From contig NZ_FPCK01000001.1 of the NCBI RefSeq assembly GCF_900116545.1, positions 1,488,001 to 1,552,000 on the forward strand: 64,000 bases of DNA. Reading direction: 5' to 3'. The translations under genes were made by a program, and so were the position numbers. Positions within the stretch are counted from its first letter, which is position 1. Each line of letters starts with the position of its first letter. Positions 22,678 to 31,118 of the stretch are shown here, in pieces. The notes under the pieces are model-generated. The model was given only the letters and a program-made list of their open reading frames with translations, did no database searches and had not been told where the DNA came from. The DNA comes from Devosia crocina. GTDB lineage: Bacteria; Pseudomonadota; Alphaproteobacteria; Rhizobiales; Devosiaceae.

Positions 22678-23496
22678 ATGGCAACTCTTGTTTCACGACG
22701 CATCGACTGGACCGGCATCGTCTTTGCCGTCCTCCTCACCATCGCCATCATCGGTCCGCTCCTTGTAGTAGGCATATGGGCCTTCACCAATGTCTGGCGC
22801 TTTCCCTCCATCATTCCGCAGGAATTTGGCCTGCGCTGGTGGTCGGCAACCTTGGCCCGCGCCGATGTGTGGAGCTCGATCTCGATGAGCTTGACGCTCG
22901 CCTCGGTGGTGACGCTGCTCTCCGCCATCATTTGCCTGCCCGCCGCCTATGCCTTCGCCCGGCTCGACTTTCCCGGCCGCGATATCCTTTTCTTCTCGTT
23001 CCTTGCCGGCCACGCCTTCCCCAAATTCGGTCTGCTCGTCGCCATCGCCGCCATCTTCCTCCAGCTCAATCTCATCGGCACCTTCTGGGGTGTCGTGCTG
23101 ATTCAGCTCGTCGGCACGCTGCTTTTCATGATCTGGATCCCTGTCGCCGCCTTCCAGGCTGTCGACCGGCGAATGGAGGAAGCGGCGCGCGATGTCGGGG
23201 CCGGACCGTTCCGCGTCTTCTGGTCCATCACCCTGCCCCAGGCCGGCCCCACCATCGCCGCCGCCCTGTTGCTCAGTTTCGTCGGCACTTTCTACGAAAC
23301 TGAAGGCGCCTGGCTCATCGGCGCGCCGCAGGTTCGCACCCTGCCTGTGCTGATGATCAGCTTCATCAACAACCAGCCCGTCATCCAGTTCGGCGCAGTG
23401 CTTTCCGTGCTGCTTTGGATCCCCAGCTTCATCGCCCTCCTTTTCGCCCGCCGCGTGGTGAATTCGGGTTCTTTTGCACGGGGATTCGGGGGGTGA
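22678..23496 (+). CDS. ABC transporter permease 2
   Basis: 272 residues from ATG 22678, one base after the stop of permease 1, so the two are surely cotranslated. Six membrane helices are visible, the first being IVFAVLLTIAIIGPLLVVGI. The EAA loop is MEEAARDVGAGPFRVFWSIT followed by LPQAG, which docks on the ATPase. It forms the channel with permease 1. A long palindromic element separates it from the ATPase gene. Confidence 0.9.
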   Translation: MATLVSRRIDWTGIVFAVLLTIAIIGPLLVVGIWAFTNVWRFPSIIPQEFGLRWWSATLARADVWSSISMSLTLASVVTLLSAIICLPAAYAFARLDFPGRDILFFSFLAGHAFPKFGLLVAIAAIFLQLNLIGTFWGVVLIQLVGTLLFMIWIPVAAFQAVDRRMEEAARDVGAGPFRVFWSITLPQAGPTIAAALLLSFVGTFYETEGAWLIGAPQVRTLPVLMISFINNQPVIQFGAVLSVLLWIPSFIALLFARRVVNSGSFARGFGG

Positions 23497-23506
23497 TGGA
23501 CCACTT

Positions 23507-23633
23507 CTTCACCTCTCCCCTTGGGGGAGAGGTCGACCCTCTTGGGTCGGGTGAGGGGGCCTTGCCTCGCATCCGGTTCAGGCCCCCTCACCCGGCGCAA
23601 GCGCCGACCTCTCCCCCAGAAGGAGAGGTGAAG
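23507..23633. repeat. three-armed nested palindromic element inside the transporter operon
   Basis: Three nested pairs can be read: CTTCACCTCTCC (23507-23518) with 23622-23633; GGGGGAGAGGTCG (23523-23535) with 23605-23617; and GGGTGAGGGGGCC (23549-23561) with 23581-23593. The whole could fold into a long hairpin. Its right arm runs into the AAGGA ribosome binding site of the ATPase gene at 23642, so folding could limit translation of that gene. The form matches the mobile-looking intergenic palindromes common in Hyphomicrobiales. Confidence 0.75.
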
Positions 23634-23641
23634 GAATAAAA

Positions 23642-24676
23642 ATGTCCGTTCTCAAGATTTCATCCGTCTCCAAATACTTCCCCGGTGGCACCAAGGCCGT
23701 CGACAGCTTCTCGCTCGATGTCGCCGATGGCGAACTCGTCTGCCTTCTCGGCCCCTCAGGCTCTGGCAAGTCGACGCTTCTGCGCATGGTGGGCGGTTTC
23801 GAAGATCCGTCCTCTGGCCTGATCACCATCGATGGCGAAGACATCACCCACCTGCCGCCCGAGCGGCGCCCGACAGGCATGGTGTTCCAGAGCCATGCGC
23901 TCTGGACCCACATGAATGTCTTCGACAACCTCGCCTTTGGCCTAAAACTTCGCCGCACCGGCAAAAGCGAAATCCGCGAAAAGGTCGAAGCCGTGCTCGA
24001 CCTCGTCGGTCTTGCCGGCTATGGCGAGCGCAAGACGCACCAGCTCTCCGGAGGCCAGCAGCAGCGCGTTGCCCTCGCCCGCTCCCTCGTGCTCGAGCCC
24101 AAGATCCTCTTGCTCGACGAGCCTTTCGCCAGCCTTGACCAGCACTTGCGCGAACGCTTGCGCGAAGAAGTCCGCGACATCCAGCAACGCCTCAAGATCA
24201 CGACGCTCTTCGTTACCCACGGCCAGGATGAGGCCCTCTCCATGGCAGATCGTATCGTGGTCATGCGCGATGGGCGGACAGAACAGATCGACCGCCCCGA
24301 TGTCGTCTACCGCAATCCTCAAACCCCCTTCGTCGCCGGCTTTATCGGCACCATGAACCTGATCGACGGCGAGGTCGCCCACGGCCGGTTCCATCGCGCC
24401 GGTCTATCGCTTGACCTGCCTATCTCCGATGGCCCGGCAATTCTGGCCATGCGCCCCGAAGCGCTCGATCTTAGCCTGGCCGATCAAGGACAAGCCGTCG
24501 TGCATCGCGTCACCGACTATGGGACGCATGGCCTTGTCGATCTCGACCTGCCCGAAGCGATCCGCGTCAAAGCCATGGTCGATCACCCCGATCGCTTCAG
24601 CACCGGGCAAAGCGTCAACCTTGCACCGCGTGCCGTGGCCGCCTTCCGCGACGGTAGACAAGTTTTCAGGAGCTGA
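23642..24676 (+). CDS. ABC transporter ATP-binding protein
   Basis: 344 residues. The nucleotide-binding domain has Walker A LGPSGSGKSTLLRM, Q-loop VFQSHALWTHMNV, signature LSGGQQQRVALARSLV and Walker B ILLLDEPFASLD, then the H-loop LFVTHGQD. After about residue 235 a C-terminal regulatory TOBE-type domain follows (FIGTMNLIDGEVAHG, ILAMRPEALDL), as in iron, polyamine and sugar-phosphate importers. It energises the two permeases encoded upstream. The ATG at 23642 is preceded by GAAGGAA located at the edge of the palindromic element. Confidence 0.92.
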   Translation: MSVLKISSVSKYFPGGTKAVDSFSLDVADGELVCLLGPSGSGKSTLLRMVGGFEDPSSGLITIDGEDITHLPPERRPTGMVFQSHALWTHMNVFDNLAFGLKLRRTGKSEIREKVEAVLDLVGLAGYGERKTHQLSGGQQQRVALARSLVLEPKILLLDEPFASLDQHLRERLREEVRDIQQRLKITTLFVTHGQDEALSMADRIVVMRDGRTEQIDRPDVVYRNPQTPFVAGFIGTMNLIDGEVAHGRFHRAGLSLDLPISDGPAILAMRPEALDLSLADQGQAVVHRVTDYGTHGLVDLDLPEAIRVKAMVDHPDRFSTGQSVNLAPRAVAAFRDGRQVFRS

Positions 24677-24677
24677 G

Positions 24678-25514
24678 ATGACCGATCCGCTGTTTATCGA
24701 ACGGGCCGGCCACCGCACCTGGCTCAAATGGCATCGCGGCCGCCGGCGCGCATCCGATCCGGCCTTCTCCGGCACCCGCATCACCGAAGCCATGCGCCTT
24801 GGCGCCAGCGTCGAAGTGGATCTGGTTATCCACGCCGATCACGGCTTTGCTATCCTCCACAACCTGACGCTTGAAGAAGAGACCACCGGCACTGGCCGCG
24901 TCCGCGACACGGATGGGAGAACGCTTCGTCAGCTTCAACTGCGCGGCAATGACGGCGCCCCGATCGCCGAGCGCGTCATGCTGCTCGAAGATCTCTGCGC
25001 GTTGCTCGCAGAGCAAAAGCCGCACCCCGAAGCGCTGCTGCAACTGGATTTCAAGGAAGACCTGGCGGCTCTCTCGCCCGAAATCGTGCACAATTTTGCT
25101 GTCACGGTTTCACCCGTCGCGCGCTCGATAATTCTCTCTGGAGCGGACCCAAGTGCTAACCGTTTGCTAACGCAATCGGCACCGTTGGCTCGGATAGGCT
25201 ACGATCCCTGCTACGGCCCCTCGCTCGATCGCCTGCACCAGACGGGTGACTACCAGGCGTTCATTTCGGACGCCCTCGCCCCAGCGCCTGACGCCGCTTT
25301 CATCTATCTCGCCCACGAAATCGTTCTCGCCGCACAAGATTCCGGCTTCGATATCGTTGCCCCCATCCACGCTGCCGGCCGCAAGGTCGACGCCTGGACC
25401 ATTCGCACCGTCGACGGCACCACCCTGCCCCAGGTCGAGCGCCTGCTTGCCCTCAAAGTCGACCAGATCACCACCGACGACCCGGAGGGGCTCCATCGGG
25501 CTCTTGTTGCATGA
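24678..25514 (+). CDS. glycerophosphodiester phosphodiesterase family protein
   Basis: 278 residues from ATG 24678, right after the ATPase stop. The N-terminal part has GHRTWLKWHRGRRRA, where HRG is a GDPD hallmark, then EVDLVIHADHGFAILHN (ExD with a later histidine), LLQLDFKED in the core and VDAWTIRTVDG near the end, a GDPD-type closing strand. No signal peptide is present, so it acts in the cytoplasm on an imported diester, releasing an alcohol and a phosphomonoester. It overlaps the next gene by 4 bases (ATGA). The active-site layout is somewhat divergent from typical UgpQ. Confidence 0.82.
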   Translation: MTDPLFIERAGHRTWLKWHRGRRRASDPAFSGTRITEAMRLGASVEVDLVIHADHGFAILHNLTLEEETTGTGRVRDTDGRTLRQLQLRGNDGAPIAERVMLLEDLCALLAEQKPHPEALLQLDFKEDLAALSPEIVHNFAVTVSPVARSIILSGADPSANRLLTQSAPLARIGYDPCYGPSLDRLHQTGDYQAFISDALAPAPDAAFIYLAHEIVLAAQDSGFDIVAPIHAAGRKVDAWTIRTVDGTTLPQVERLLALKVDQITTDDPEGLHRALVA

Positions 25515-26320
25515 CCGTAAATTACACCAGCATTCTCAATGACATGGTCGCCACGGCACGCGAAGCCGGCGCCTTGACGCTCGAGCATTTCCGCCGCTTC
25601 CGCGACCTCGATATCGGCATCAAGGGCCCCGGCGATTTCGTCTCCGACGCCGATCGCGAATCCGAGCAACTGATCCGCAGCCAACTCCTCGGCCGCTACC
25701 CCTGGGGCCTGACCGGCGAAGAATTCGCCCCAGCCCAAGGCGCCGACGACCACCATTGGCTGGTCGATCCCATTGATGGCACGACCAATTTTCTCAATGG
25801 TCAGCACTATACCATCACCATCGCCTTGCGCCGCGGCAGTGAGACAATTTGCGGCTTGGTCTATAACCCGGTCGCTGATGAAATGTTCACCGCCATCAAG
25901 GGCGAAGGCGCCTACCTCAACGGCGAACGCCTCCAGGTCAGCGGGCAGACCGACATTGCTACCATGTGCATCGGCACCGGCCTGCCGACACCAAATCTGT
26001 CATTGTATCCAAGCGCTTATGCACGCCTTGACGCTATCCGCGCGCCTATCGGCGCCGTTCGTATCGTCGGCAGCGCCGCCAATTCCTGCGCCTATGTCGC
26101 CTGCGGCCGGCTCACCGGCTACTATGAAGAAACCGGCTTCGTCGACACCGCCGCCGGTATTCTCCTCGTCGAAGAAGCCGGCGGAATCGTCACCGACTGG
26201 TGGGGTCGCGGGCCGGAAGTGTTCGAACGCACGGGCGTTTTGATCGTGGCCAACGCGGCCACGCACCTCTATCTCATGGAACACTTGCGCGACGTTCTGC
26301 CTAAGAACCCTCCCGCATAA
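25511..26320 (+). CDS. inositol-monophosphatase family phosphatase
   Basis: 269 residues. The magnesium-binding motifs are present: GEEFAPAQ region (E of motif A), WLVDPIDGTTNFLNG (DPIDGTTNF motif) and FVDTAAGILLVEEAGGIVTD (motif with the third aspartate region). These mark the family of inositol phosphatases, which also contains histidinol-phosphatase and 3'-phosphoadenosine enzymes. It is coupled by ATGA overlap to the phosphodiesterase gene, so the two likely act in sequence: the diester is split and the resulting phosphomonoester, perhaps inositol phosphate, is dephosphorylated. It is the last gene of the importer operon. Confidence 0.88.
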   Translation: MTVNYTSILNDMVATAREAGALTLEHFRRFRDLDIGIKGPGDFVSDADRESEQLIRSQLLGRYPWGLTGEEFAPAQGADDHHWLVDPIDGTTNFLNGQHYTITIALRRGSETICGLVYNPVADEMFTAIKGEGAYLNGERLQVSGQTDIATMCIGTGLPTPNLSLYPSAYARLDAIRAPIGAVRIVGSAANSCAYVACGRLTGYYEETGFVDTAAGILLVEEAGGIVTDWWGRGPEVFERTGVLIVANAATHLYLMEHLRDVLPKNPPA

Positions 26321-26377
26321 CCGACTGGACCTGTAGAATACTAAAGCCCCGGTCGGCGCGCTTCGCGTCTATCCGAG

Positions 26378-26977
26378 TTAAGCGGATGACCTGACTTTGG
26401 TCGTGAATTCCACCAGGCGCTTCGCTTGGTGGGCTACGGCCACCCTACCCTTCTCGTCAAAGGAGCCCGCCGACGCTGAATATCCGTAAGGATTGCCGCC
26501 CGCTTCGTACAAGGCAGGGTCGGTATAGCCAGGTGGGACCAGGATCGCGCCCCAGTGCATGGCCGTGGTGTAAAGGCTCAATAAAGTGCTCTCCTGCCCC
26601 CCATGGACATTCTGAGCGCTTGTGGTGGCGGTGAATGTCTTGTCTGCCAGTTTGCCCTCGCTCCAAACCGGTCCCAGAGTGTCTATGAAAGCACGTAGCT
26701 GGCTGGCGACGACGCCGTACCGGGTTGGTGCGGATATGAAGTAGCCGTCCGCCCAGACCATGTCGTCAGGGGTGACCTCGGCGATGTCCTGCATCTTGTC
26801 CAGATTGGCTTTCCATGCCGCCTGGCCCTCGACGACCTGCGATGGCGCTGTCTCAGCCGCGCGCAGAAGACGGACCTCAGCGCCAGCTTCACCTGCTGCC
26901 TTGGCGGCCGCTTGGGCAATCTGTAGGTTGGTGCCGTATGTGGAATAGAAGATCACTGCTATCTTAGGCTTGGCCAT
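26378..26977 (-). CDS. wrbA: NAD(P)H:quinone oxidoreductase, WrbA type
   Basis: 199 residues with a flavodoxin-like fold. [20 protein letters not shown] is the phosphate-binding loop for [23 protein letters not shown] is the second FMN-contacting segment and [20 protein letters not shown] the third, all characteristic of WrbA. The enzyme reduces quinones by two electrons in the cytoplasm and protects from oxidative stress. It is a single gene, convergent with the importer operon and divergent from mazG, with 128 bases to the latter. Confidence 0.92.
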   Translation of the reverse strand: MAKPKIAVIFYSTYGTNLQIAQAAAKAAGEAGAEVRLLRAAETAPSQVVEGQAAWKANLDKMQDIAEVTPDDMVWADGYFISAPTRYGVVASQLRAFIDTLGPVWSEGKLADKTFTATTSAQNVHGGQESTLLSLYTTAMHWGAILVPPGYTDPALYEAGGNPYGYSASAGSFDEKGRVAVAHQAKRLVEFTTKVRSSA

Positions 26978-27105
26978 GGGTTCACCAGATTAGTTGAGCA
27001 TTTCCGATTGTTTGATCGTCCGTTTCAAACGCGCACCGGAAGAAATGGCTTCACTCCGTGGCGCAGCGCATATGATGAATTGAAGCGATTCTTCGGACCA
27101 TACCC

Positions 27106-27927
27106 ATGCAGCCTTCTCGCGACATCTCCCGTCTCATCGAAATCATGGCCGCGCTCCGAGATCCTGATACAGGCTGCCCCTGGGATCTGGAGCAGGATTT
27201 CGCGTCCATCCGGCACTACACGATCGAAGAGGCCTATGAGGTTGCCGATGCCATCGAGCGGCAGGATTTCGCCGATCTTCGGGAGGAGCTCGGTGATCTG
27301 CTGCTTCAGCCGGTCTTTCATTCTCAAATGGCCCGGGAAGCGGGACACTTCGATATTGGCGATGTCATTTACGCCATCACCGAGAAGCTGATCCGCAGGC
27401 ATCCCCACGTATTCGGGGATACATCCGCCAACAACGCGTCCGGCGCGCAGGCGAGTTGGGAGGGCATCAAGGCTCAGGAGCGTGCCGCAAAGGCCGCCCG
27501 GCGCCAGAGCGCAGCGCCAGTCTCCGCACTCGACGATGTTCCTCAGGTTCTGCCTGCCCTGGCCCGTGCGGAAAAGTTGACAAAGAAGGCGGCCAAGGTC
27601 GGTTTCGACTGGCCAGATTTTGCTGCCGTCATGAGCAAGGTCGAAGAAGAAATCGCCGAGGTTGCCGAAGCTCAGGCGCAGAACGACACAAAGGCCACTC
27701 ATGAGGAAATTGGCGACCTGCTCTTTGCCGTAGCCAATCTCGCCCGCCATGCTGGTGTTGACGCAGAGGCTGCACTGCGCGACGCGAATGCCAAGTTCAC
27801 GCGGCGTTTCCACTATGTGGAAGACCGATGCCGGCAAGATGGCATCGCGCCAGCCGAGGCGGGGCTCGACCGGCTCGATGGCTACTGGAACGAAGTGCGC
27901 GCTTCAGACAAGAACAAAGGCAGTTAG
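27106..27927 (+). CDS. mazG: nucleoside triphosphate pyrophosphohydrolase MazG
   Basis: 273 residues with two MazG domains. The first has CPWDLEQDFASIRHYTIEEAYEVADAI-like text and the second VEEEIAEVAEAQAQND with EEIGDLLFAVANLARHAGVD, the EExxE...ExxD metal-binding pattern. It hydrolyses non-canonical and regulatory nucleoside triphosphates to monophosphates. Its end overlaps that of hflX by 4 bases in convergent orientation. The mazG, hflX, hfq, ntrX order is standard for Hyphomicrobiales. Confidence 0.95.
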   Translation: MQPSRDISRLIEIMAALRDPDTGCPWDLEQDFASIRHYTIEEAYEVADAIERQDFADLREELGDLLLQPVFHSQMAREAGHFDIGDVIYAITEKLIRRHPHVFGDTSANNASGAQASWEGIKAQERAAKAARRQSAAPVSALDDVPQVLPALARAEKLTKKAAKVGFDWPDFAAVMSKVEEEIAEVAEAQAQNDTKATHEEIGDLLFAVANLARHAGVDAEAALRDANAKFTRRFHYVEDRCRQDGIAPAEAGLDRLDGYWNEVRASDKNKGS

Positions 27928-29291
27928 AGATCGGACGTGGCGATGCGGCCGTTGAAGCGCTCGAGAAAAGCGGTGCGATGGCGCGGGTCGACACGAACCA
28001 CGTAGTCCTGCCCACGCTCGTTCGGTTCATCGCGGGAGACGACTTCAGCATGGCTGTGGAGCCAGCCGATATCGCTGCCCGCGCTGTGCGGCACATGGAC
28101 ATGATAGGTGCGAGCCTGCTCCCCGAGCGAGCGTTCGATCAGATCCTTGAGATCTTCGATGCCCTGCCCCGTATGAGCCGAAACCGGCACACTGGCGAGT
28201 ACCTTGCCCGCTGGTGCCGCCGACCCCAGGACGAGGCCGGTTTCGGAGAGAAGATCGACCTTGTTCCACACCTCGATGACGGGTGTCTTTTCGGAAGACA
28301 CGCCGAGTTCATCAAGCACCGTCAGCACATCCTGAGCTTGGCCCGCATGGTCGGGATTGGCGATGTCGCGCACGTGCAGGATGATGTCGGCATCCACCAC
28401 TTCTTCAAGCGTGGCGCGGAATGCCGCAACGAGATCGTGCGGCAGGTCTGCAACAAAGCCCACCGTGTCGCTCAACATCACTTCTCGCCCATGTGGCAGT
28501 TCGATCTTGCGAATCGTCGTATCGAGCGTGGCAAAGAGCAGATCTTCTGCAAAGACACCTGCCCCAGTCAGCCGATTGAACAGCGTCGACTTACCCGCAT
28601 TGGTGTAGCCGACCAAAGCCACGACGGGAATGGCCGCCCGGGTGCGCTGCTGGCGCTGTTGGGCGCGCGTCTTCTTGACCTTATCGAGCCGATCTTCAAG
28701 CAGCACGATGCGTTCTGTAATCTGCCGGCGATCGCTTTCGATCTGCGTTTCGCCGGGGCCACCCATGAACCCCATGCCGCCGCTGCCGCGTTGCCGCTCA
28801 AGGTGGGTCCAGGAACGCACGAGACGCCCCTTCTGGTAGTTGAGATGCGCGAGCTCGACCTGAAGCACGCCTTCGCGCGTGGCAGCCCGTTCACCGAAAA
28901 TCTCGAGGATCAAGGCGGTGCGGTCCAGCACCTTGGCGCCAGTTTCGCGCTCCAGATTGCGCTGCTGAATGGGTGAGAGCGCCGTGTCGACAAGCAGGAG
29001 TTCAACCTCTTCGGCCTTTACCCTCTCGGCGATTGTCTCGACATGACCTGCACCGATATAGGTTGCGGGGCGGATGTCCCTAACCTTGACCACATCGGAA
29101 AATGCGATGTCCAGGCGAATAGCCTCGGCCAGCCCTTCGAACTCGGCCTGTCGCGCTTCAAGACTGTGGTAGCTTGATTTGCCGCGGACGTCAGGGCAGA
29201 TCAGCCCGGTTCGGGTCGGCTTCTCCTGCCGATCGATAAAGGGCTTGGGACCGCCCGGCAGGCGGCCATCTTCGTCGTCGAATTCGCTCAT
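27924..29291 (-). CDS. hflX: ribosome-associated GTPase HflX
   Basis: 455 residues. The HflX N-terminal domain ends with a glycine-rich linker (RGSGGMGFMGGPGETQIESD), followed by the GTPase domain with G1 GYTNAGKST, G3 DTVGFVADLPHDL and G4 NKVD. The protein splits stalled ribosomes under stress. It lies 8 bases downstream of hfq and is convergent with mazG. The frame starts MSEFDDEDGR at 29291. Confidence 0.95.
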   Translation of the reverse strand: MSEFDDEDGRLPGGPKPFIDRQEKPTRTGLICPDVRGKSSYHSLEARQAEFEGLAEAIRLDIAFSDVVKVRDIRPATYIGAGHVETIAERVKAEEVELLLVDTALSPIQQRNLERETGAKVLDRTALILEIFGERAATREGVLQVELAHLNYQKGRLVRSWTHLERQRGSGGMGFMGGPGETQIESDRRQITERIVLLEDRLDKVKKTRAQQRQQRTRAAIPVVALVGYTNAGKSTLFNRLTGAGVFAEDLLFATLDTTIRKIELPHGREVMLSDTVGFVADLPHDLVAAFRATLEEVVDADIILHVRDIANPDHAGQAQDVLTVLDELGVSSEKTPVIEVWNKVDLLSETGLVLGSAAPAGKVLASVPVSAHTGQGIEDLKDLIERSLGEQARTYHVHVPHSAGSDIGWLHSHAEVVSRDEPNERGQDYVVRVDPRHRTAFLERFNGRIATSDL

Positions 29292-29299
29292 GCAGCCTG

Positions 29300-29551
29300 T
29301 CAGTCGTGATCGTGGTTTTGCTCGGGGTCGAACAACTGGATCGGCGCGCCGGGCATGATGGTAGAAATGGCGTGCTTGTAAACCAGTTGCGACTGAGCGT
29401 CACGACGCAACAGCAGGCAGAAATTGTCGAACCAGGTGATCACCCCCTGAAGCTTAACCCCGTTCACGAGAAAGATCGTGACTGGCACCTTTTGCTTACG
29501 GACGTGATTAAGAAAGGAATCCTGCAGGTTTTGCTGCTTTTCGCTGGGCAT
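29300..29551 (-). CDS. hfq: RNA chaperone Hfq
   Basis: 83 residues from ATG 29551 ([20 protein letters not shown]). The Sm1 motif is [20 protein letters not shown] and the Sm2 motif [10 protein letters not shown] follows, with the typical N-terminal Q residue for RNA contact. A longer frame of 98 residues exists but the short start matches all Hfq proteins. The hexamer binds small RNAs and mRNAs. It precedes hflX, as in most proteobacteria, and lies 184 bases after ntrX. Confidence 0.97.
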   Translation of the reverse strand: MPSEKQQNLQDSFLNHVRKQKVPVTIFLVNGVKLQGVITWFDNFCLLLRRDAQSQLVYKHAISTIMPGAPIQLFDPEQNHDHD

Positions 29552-29735
29552 TTTAGGCCTCTTGTCGCGGCATTTATTGTCGCTGTTTTGTCGCAATCAC
29601 TTGCGTCCGGAACATCGGAAACTGCCGCCCAGTTCCCTCTATCCAGAATTATCATACATTAGCGACTATGGCACATGTCATGCCTGCTGCCTACCCGCGC
29701 TCTGCGCATGGCGTGGCAGCTTTTTCGGATTCTGC

Positions 29736-31118
29736 CTACAGACCCAGCGATTTGATCTTCCGGTGCAAGGCGCTGCGCTCCATACCGACGAATTCAGCAG
29801 TTTTGGAAATATTGCCGCCGAAGCGCTCGATCTGGGCAAGGAGATATTGCCGCTCAAATACTTCACGAGCATCGCGCAAAGGTAGGCTCATGAGGTGGGC
29901 GGAGGTGTCCGCATCCCCTACGGTTGGCAGCACCTCGCCAATATCGGACGGCAGCATGGCCGCGGTGATGACACCGTCTTCGGGCTGCTGGTCCTTCATA
30001 AGAATGAGCAGGCGTTCGATCGAATTGCGCAATTGCCGGGCATTGCCAGGCCAGTCCTGCGCCTGAAGCACGGCGATTGCGTCATCGCCGATATTCATGC
30101 GCTGCAGATTGTGCATGCGGCAGACCTGCTCGATGAATACTCCAACAAGCGGAGGGATATCCTCGCGCCGTTCCTTGAGCGGGTGCAGTTGAACGGGAAC
30201 GATGGCAAGCCGATGGAAAAGGTCCGAACGAAAATCTCCGTTTTCGGTCAGGGCCGTAACATTTTGCGAACTCGATGAAATGATGCGCACGTCGATCGGC
30301 ACAGCCTGTGCCCCGCCGACGCGAGTGAATCGGTTTTCCACCAGCGTGCGCAGCAGGGCCGTCTGCACCTGAGCGGGCAGCGTCGTCACTTCCGAGAGAT
30401 AAAGCGTACCGCCATGGGCCCGCTCGAGCGCGCCGACTTCCACCTGCAGCAGGCCTGACTTGTCGCGACTTTCACGGCCGAAAAGAACGACTGATACTTC
30501 ATCGGGTGCATAAAGAGAGGCGTTGATCTCGACGAACGGGGCATGTGTACGCGGGCTGCGCTGGTGAATAAGGCGGGCAACGAGACCCTTGCCTGCACCA
30601 GAAGGTCCGGCAATGAAGATACGCGAATTCGTGGGCGCGGACTTGTCGATGATTCCGCGCACCTGCTGCAGCGATGGCGATGGCCCGACCATGTCGCCGC
30701 CTTTGCTGGCGGAGCGTTCCTTGAGCTCGGCCACCTCGTTGCGCAGGCGCGTCGCCTCCATGGCCCGCTGGGTGACATGAAGGAGGCGATCGATCTTGAA
30801 GGGCTTCTCGATATAGTCATAGGCACCGCGCCGGATGGCCGAGACCGCCGTCTCCACATTGCCATGGCCGGAGATCATCACCACAGGCATGTCCGGGTGC
30901 TGGCTCTGAAAGACATCGAGCAATTGCAGTCCGTCAAGCCGCGACCCCTGCATCCAGATATCGAGAAAGACCAGGCTGGGCCGCCGTCTCGCAATTTCGT
31001 TGAGCCCGCTGTCGGCATCATGCGCCTGGCGGGTCTCGTAGCCTTCATCCTCAAGGATACCGGCAATCAGATCGCGGATATCGTCTTCGTCGTCGATGAT
31101 GAGAATATCTAGCGCCAT
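29736..31118 (-). CDS. ntrX: NtrX-type response regulator
   Basis: 460 residues. The receiver domain starts LDILIIDDEDDIRDLIAGIL with the phosphoacceptor in VFLDIWMQG. The AAA domain has Walker A GPSGAGKG. The sigma54-contacting GAFTGA loop is not present: the matching segment reads FGRESRDKSGLLQVEVG, as expected for alphaproteobacterial NtrX, while NtrC in this window keeps GAFTGA. The C-terminal Fis-type helix-turn-helix is SKTAEFVGMERSALHRKIKS. It is directly abutted by ntrY (no gap) and controls nitrogen or envelope/respiration genes in related bacteria. Confidence 0.94.
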   Translation of the reverse strand: MALDILIIDDEDDIRDLIAGILEDEGYETRQAHDADSGLNEIARRRPSLVFLDIWMQGSRLDGLQLLDVFQSQHPDMPVVMISGHGNVETAVSAIRRGAYDYIEKPFKIDRLLHVTQRAMEATRLRNEVAELKERSASKGGDMVGPSPSLQQVRGIIDKSAPTNSRIFIAGPSGAGKGLVARLIHQRSPRTHAPFVEINASLYAPDEVSVVLFGRESRDKSGLLQVEVGALERAHGGTLYLSEVTTLPAQVQTALLRTLVENRFTRVGGAQAVPIDVRIISSSSQNVTALTENGDFRSDLFHRLAIVPVQLHPLKERREDIPPLVGVFIEQVCRMHNLQRMNIGDDAIAVLQAQDWPGNARQLRNSIERLLILMKDQQPEDGVITAAMLPSDIGEVLPTVGDADTSAHLMSLPLRDAREVFERQYLLAQIERFGGNISKTAEFVGMERSALHRKIKSLGL

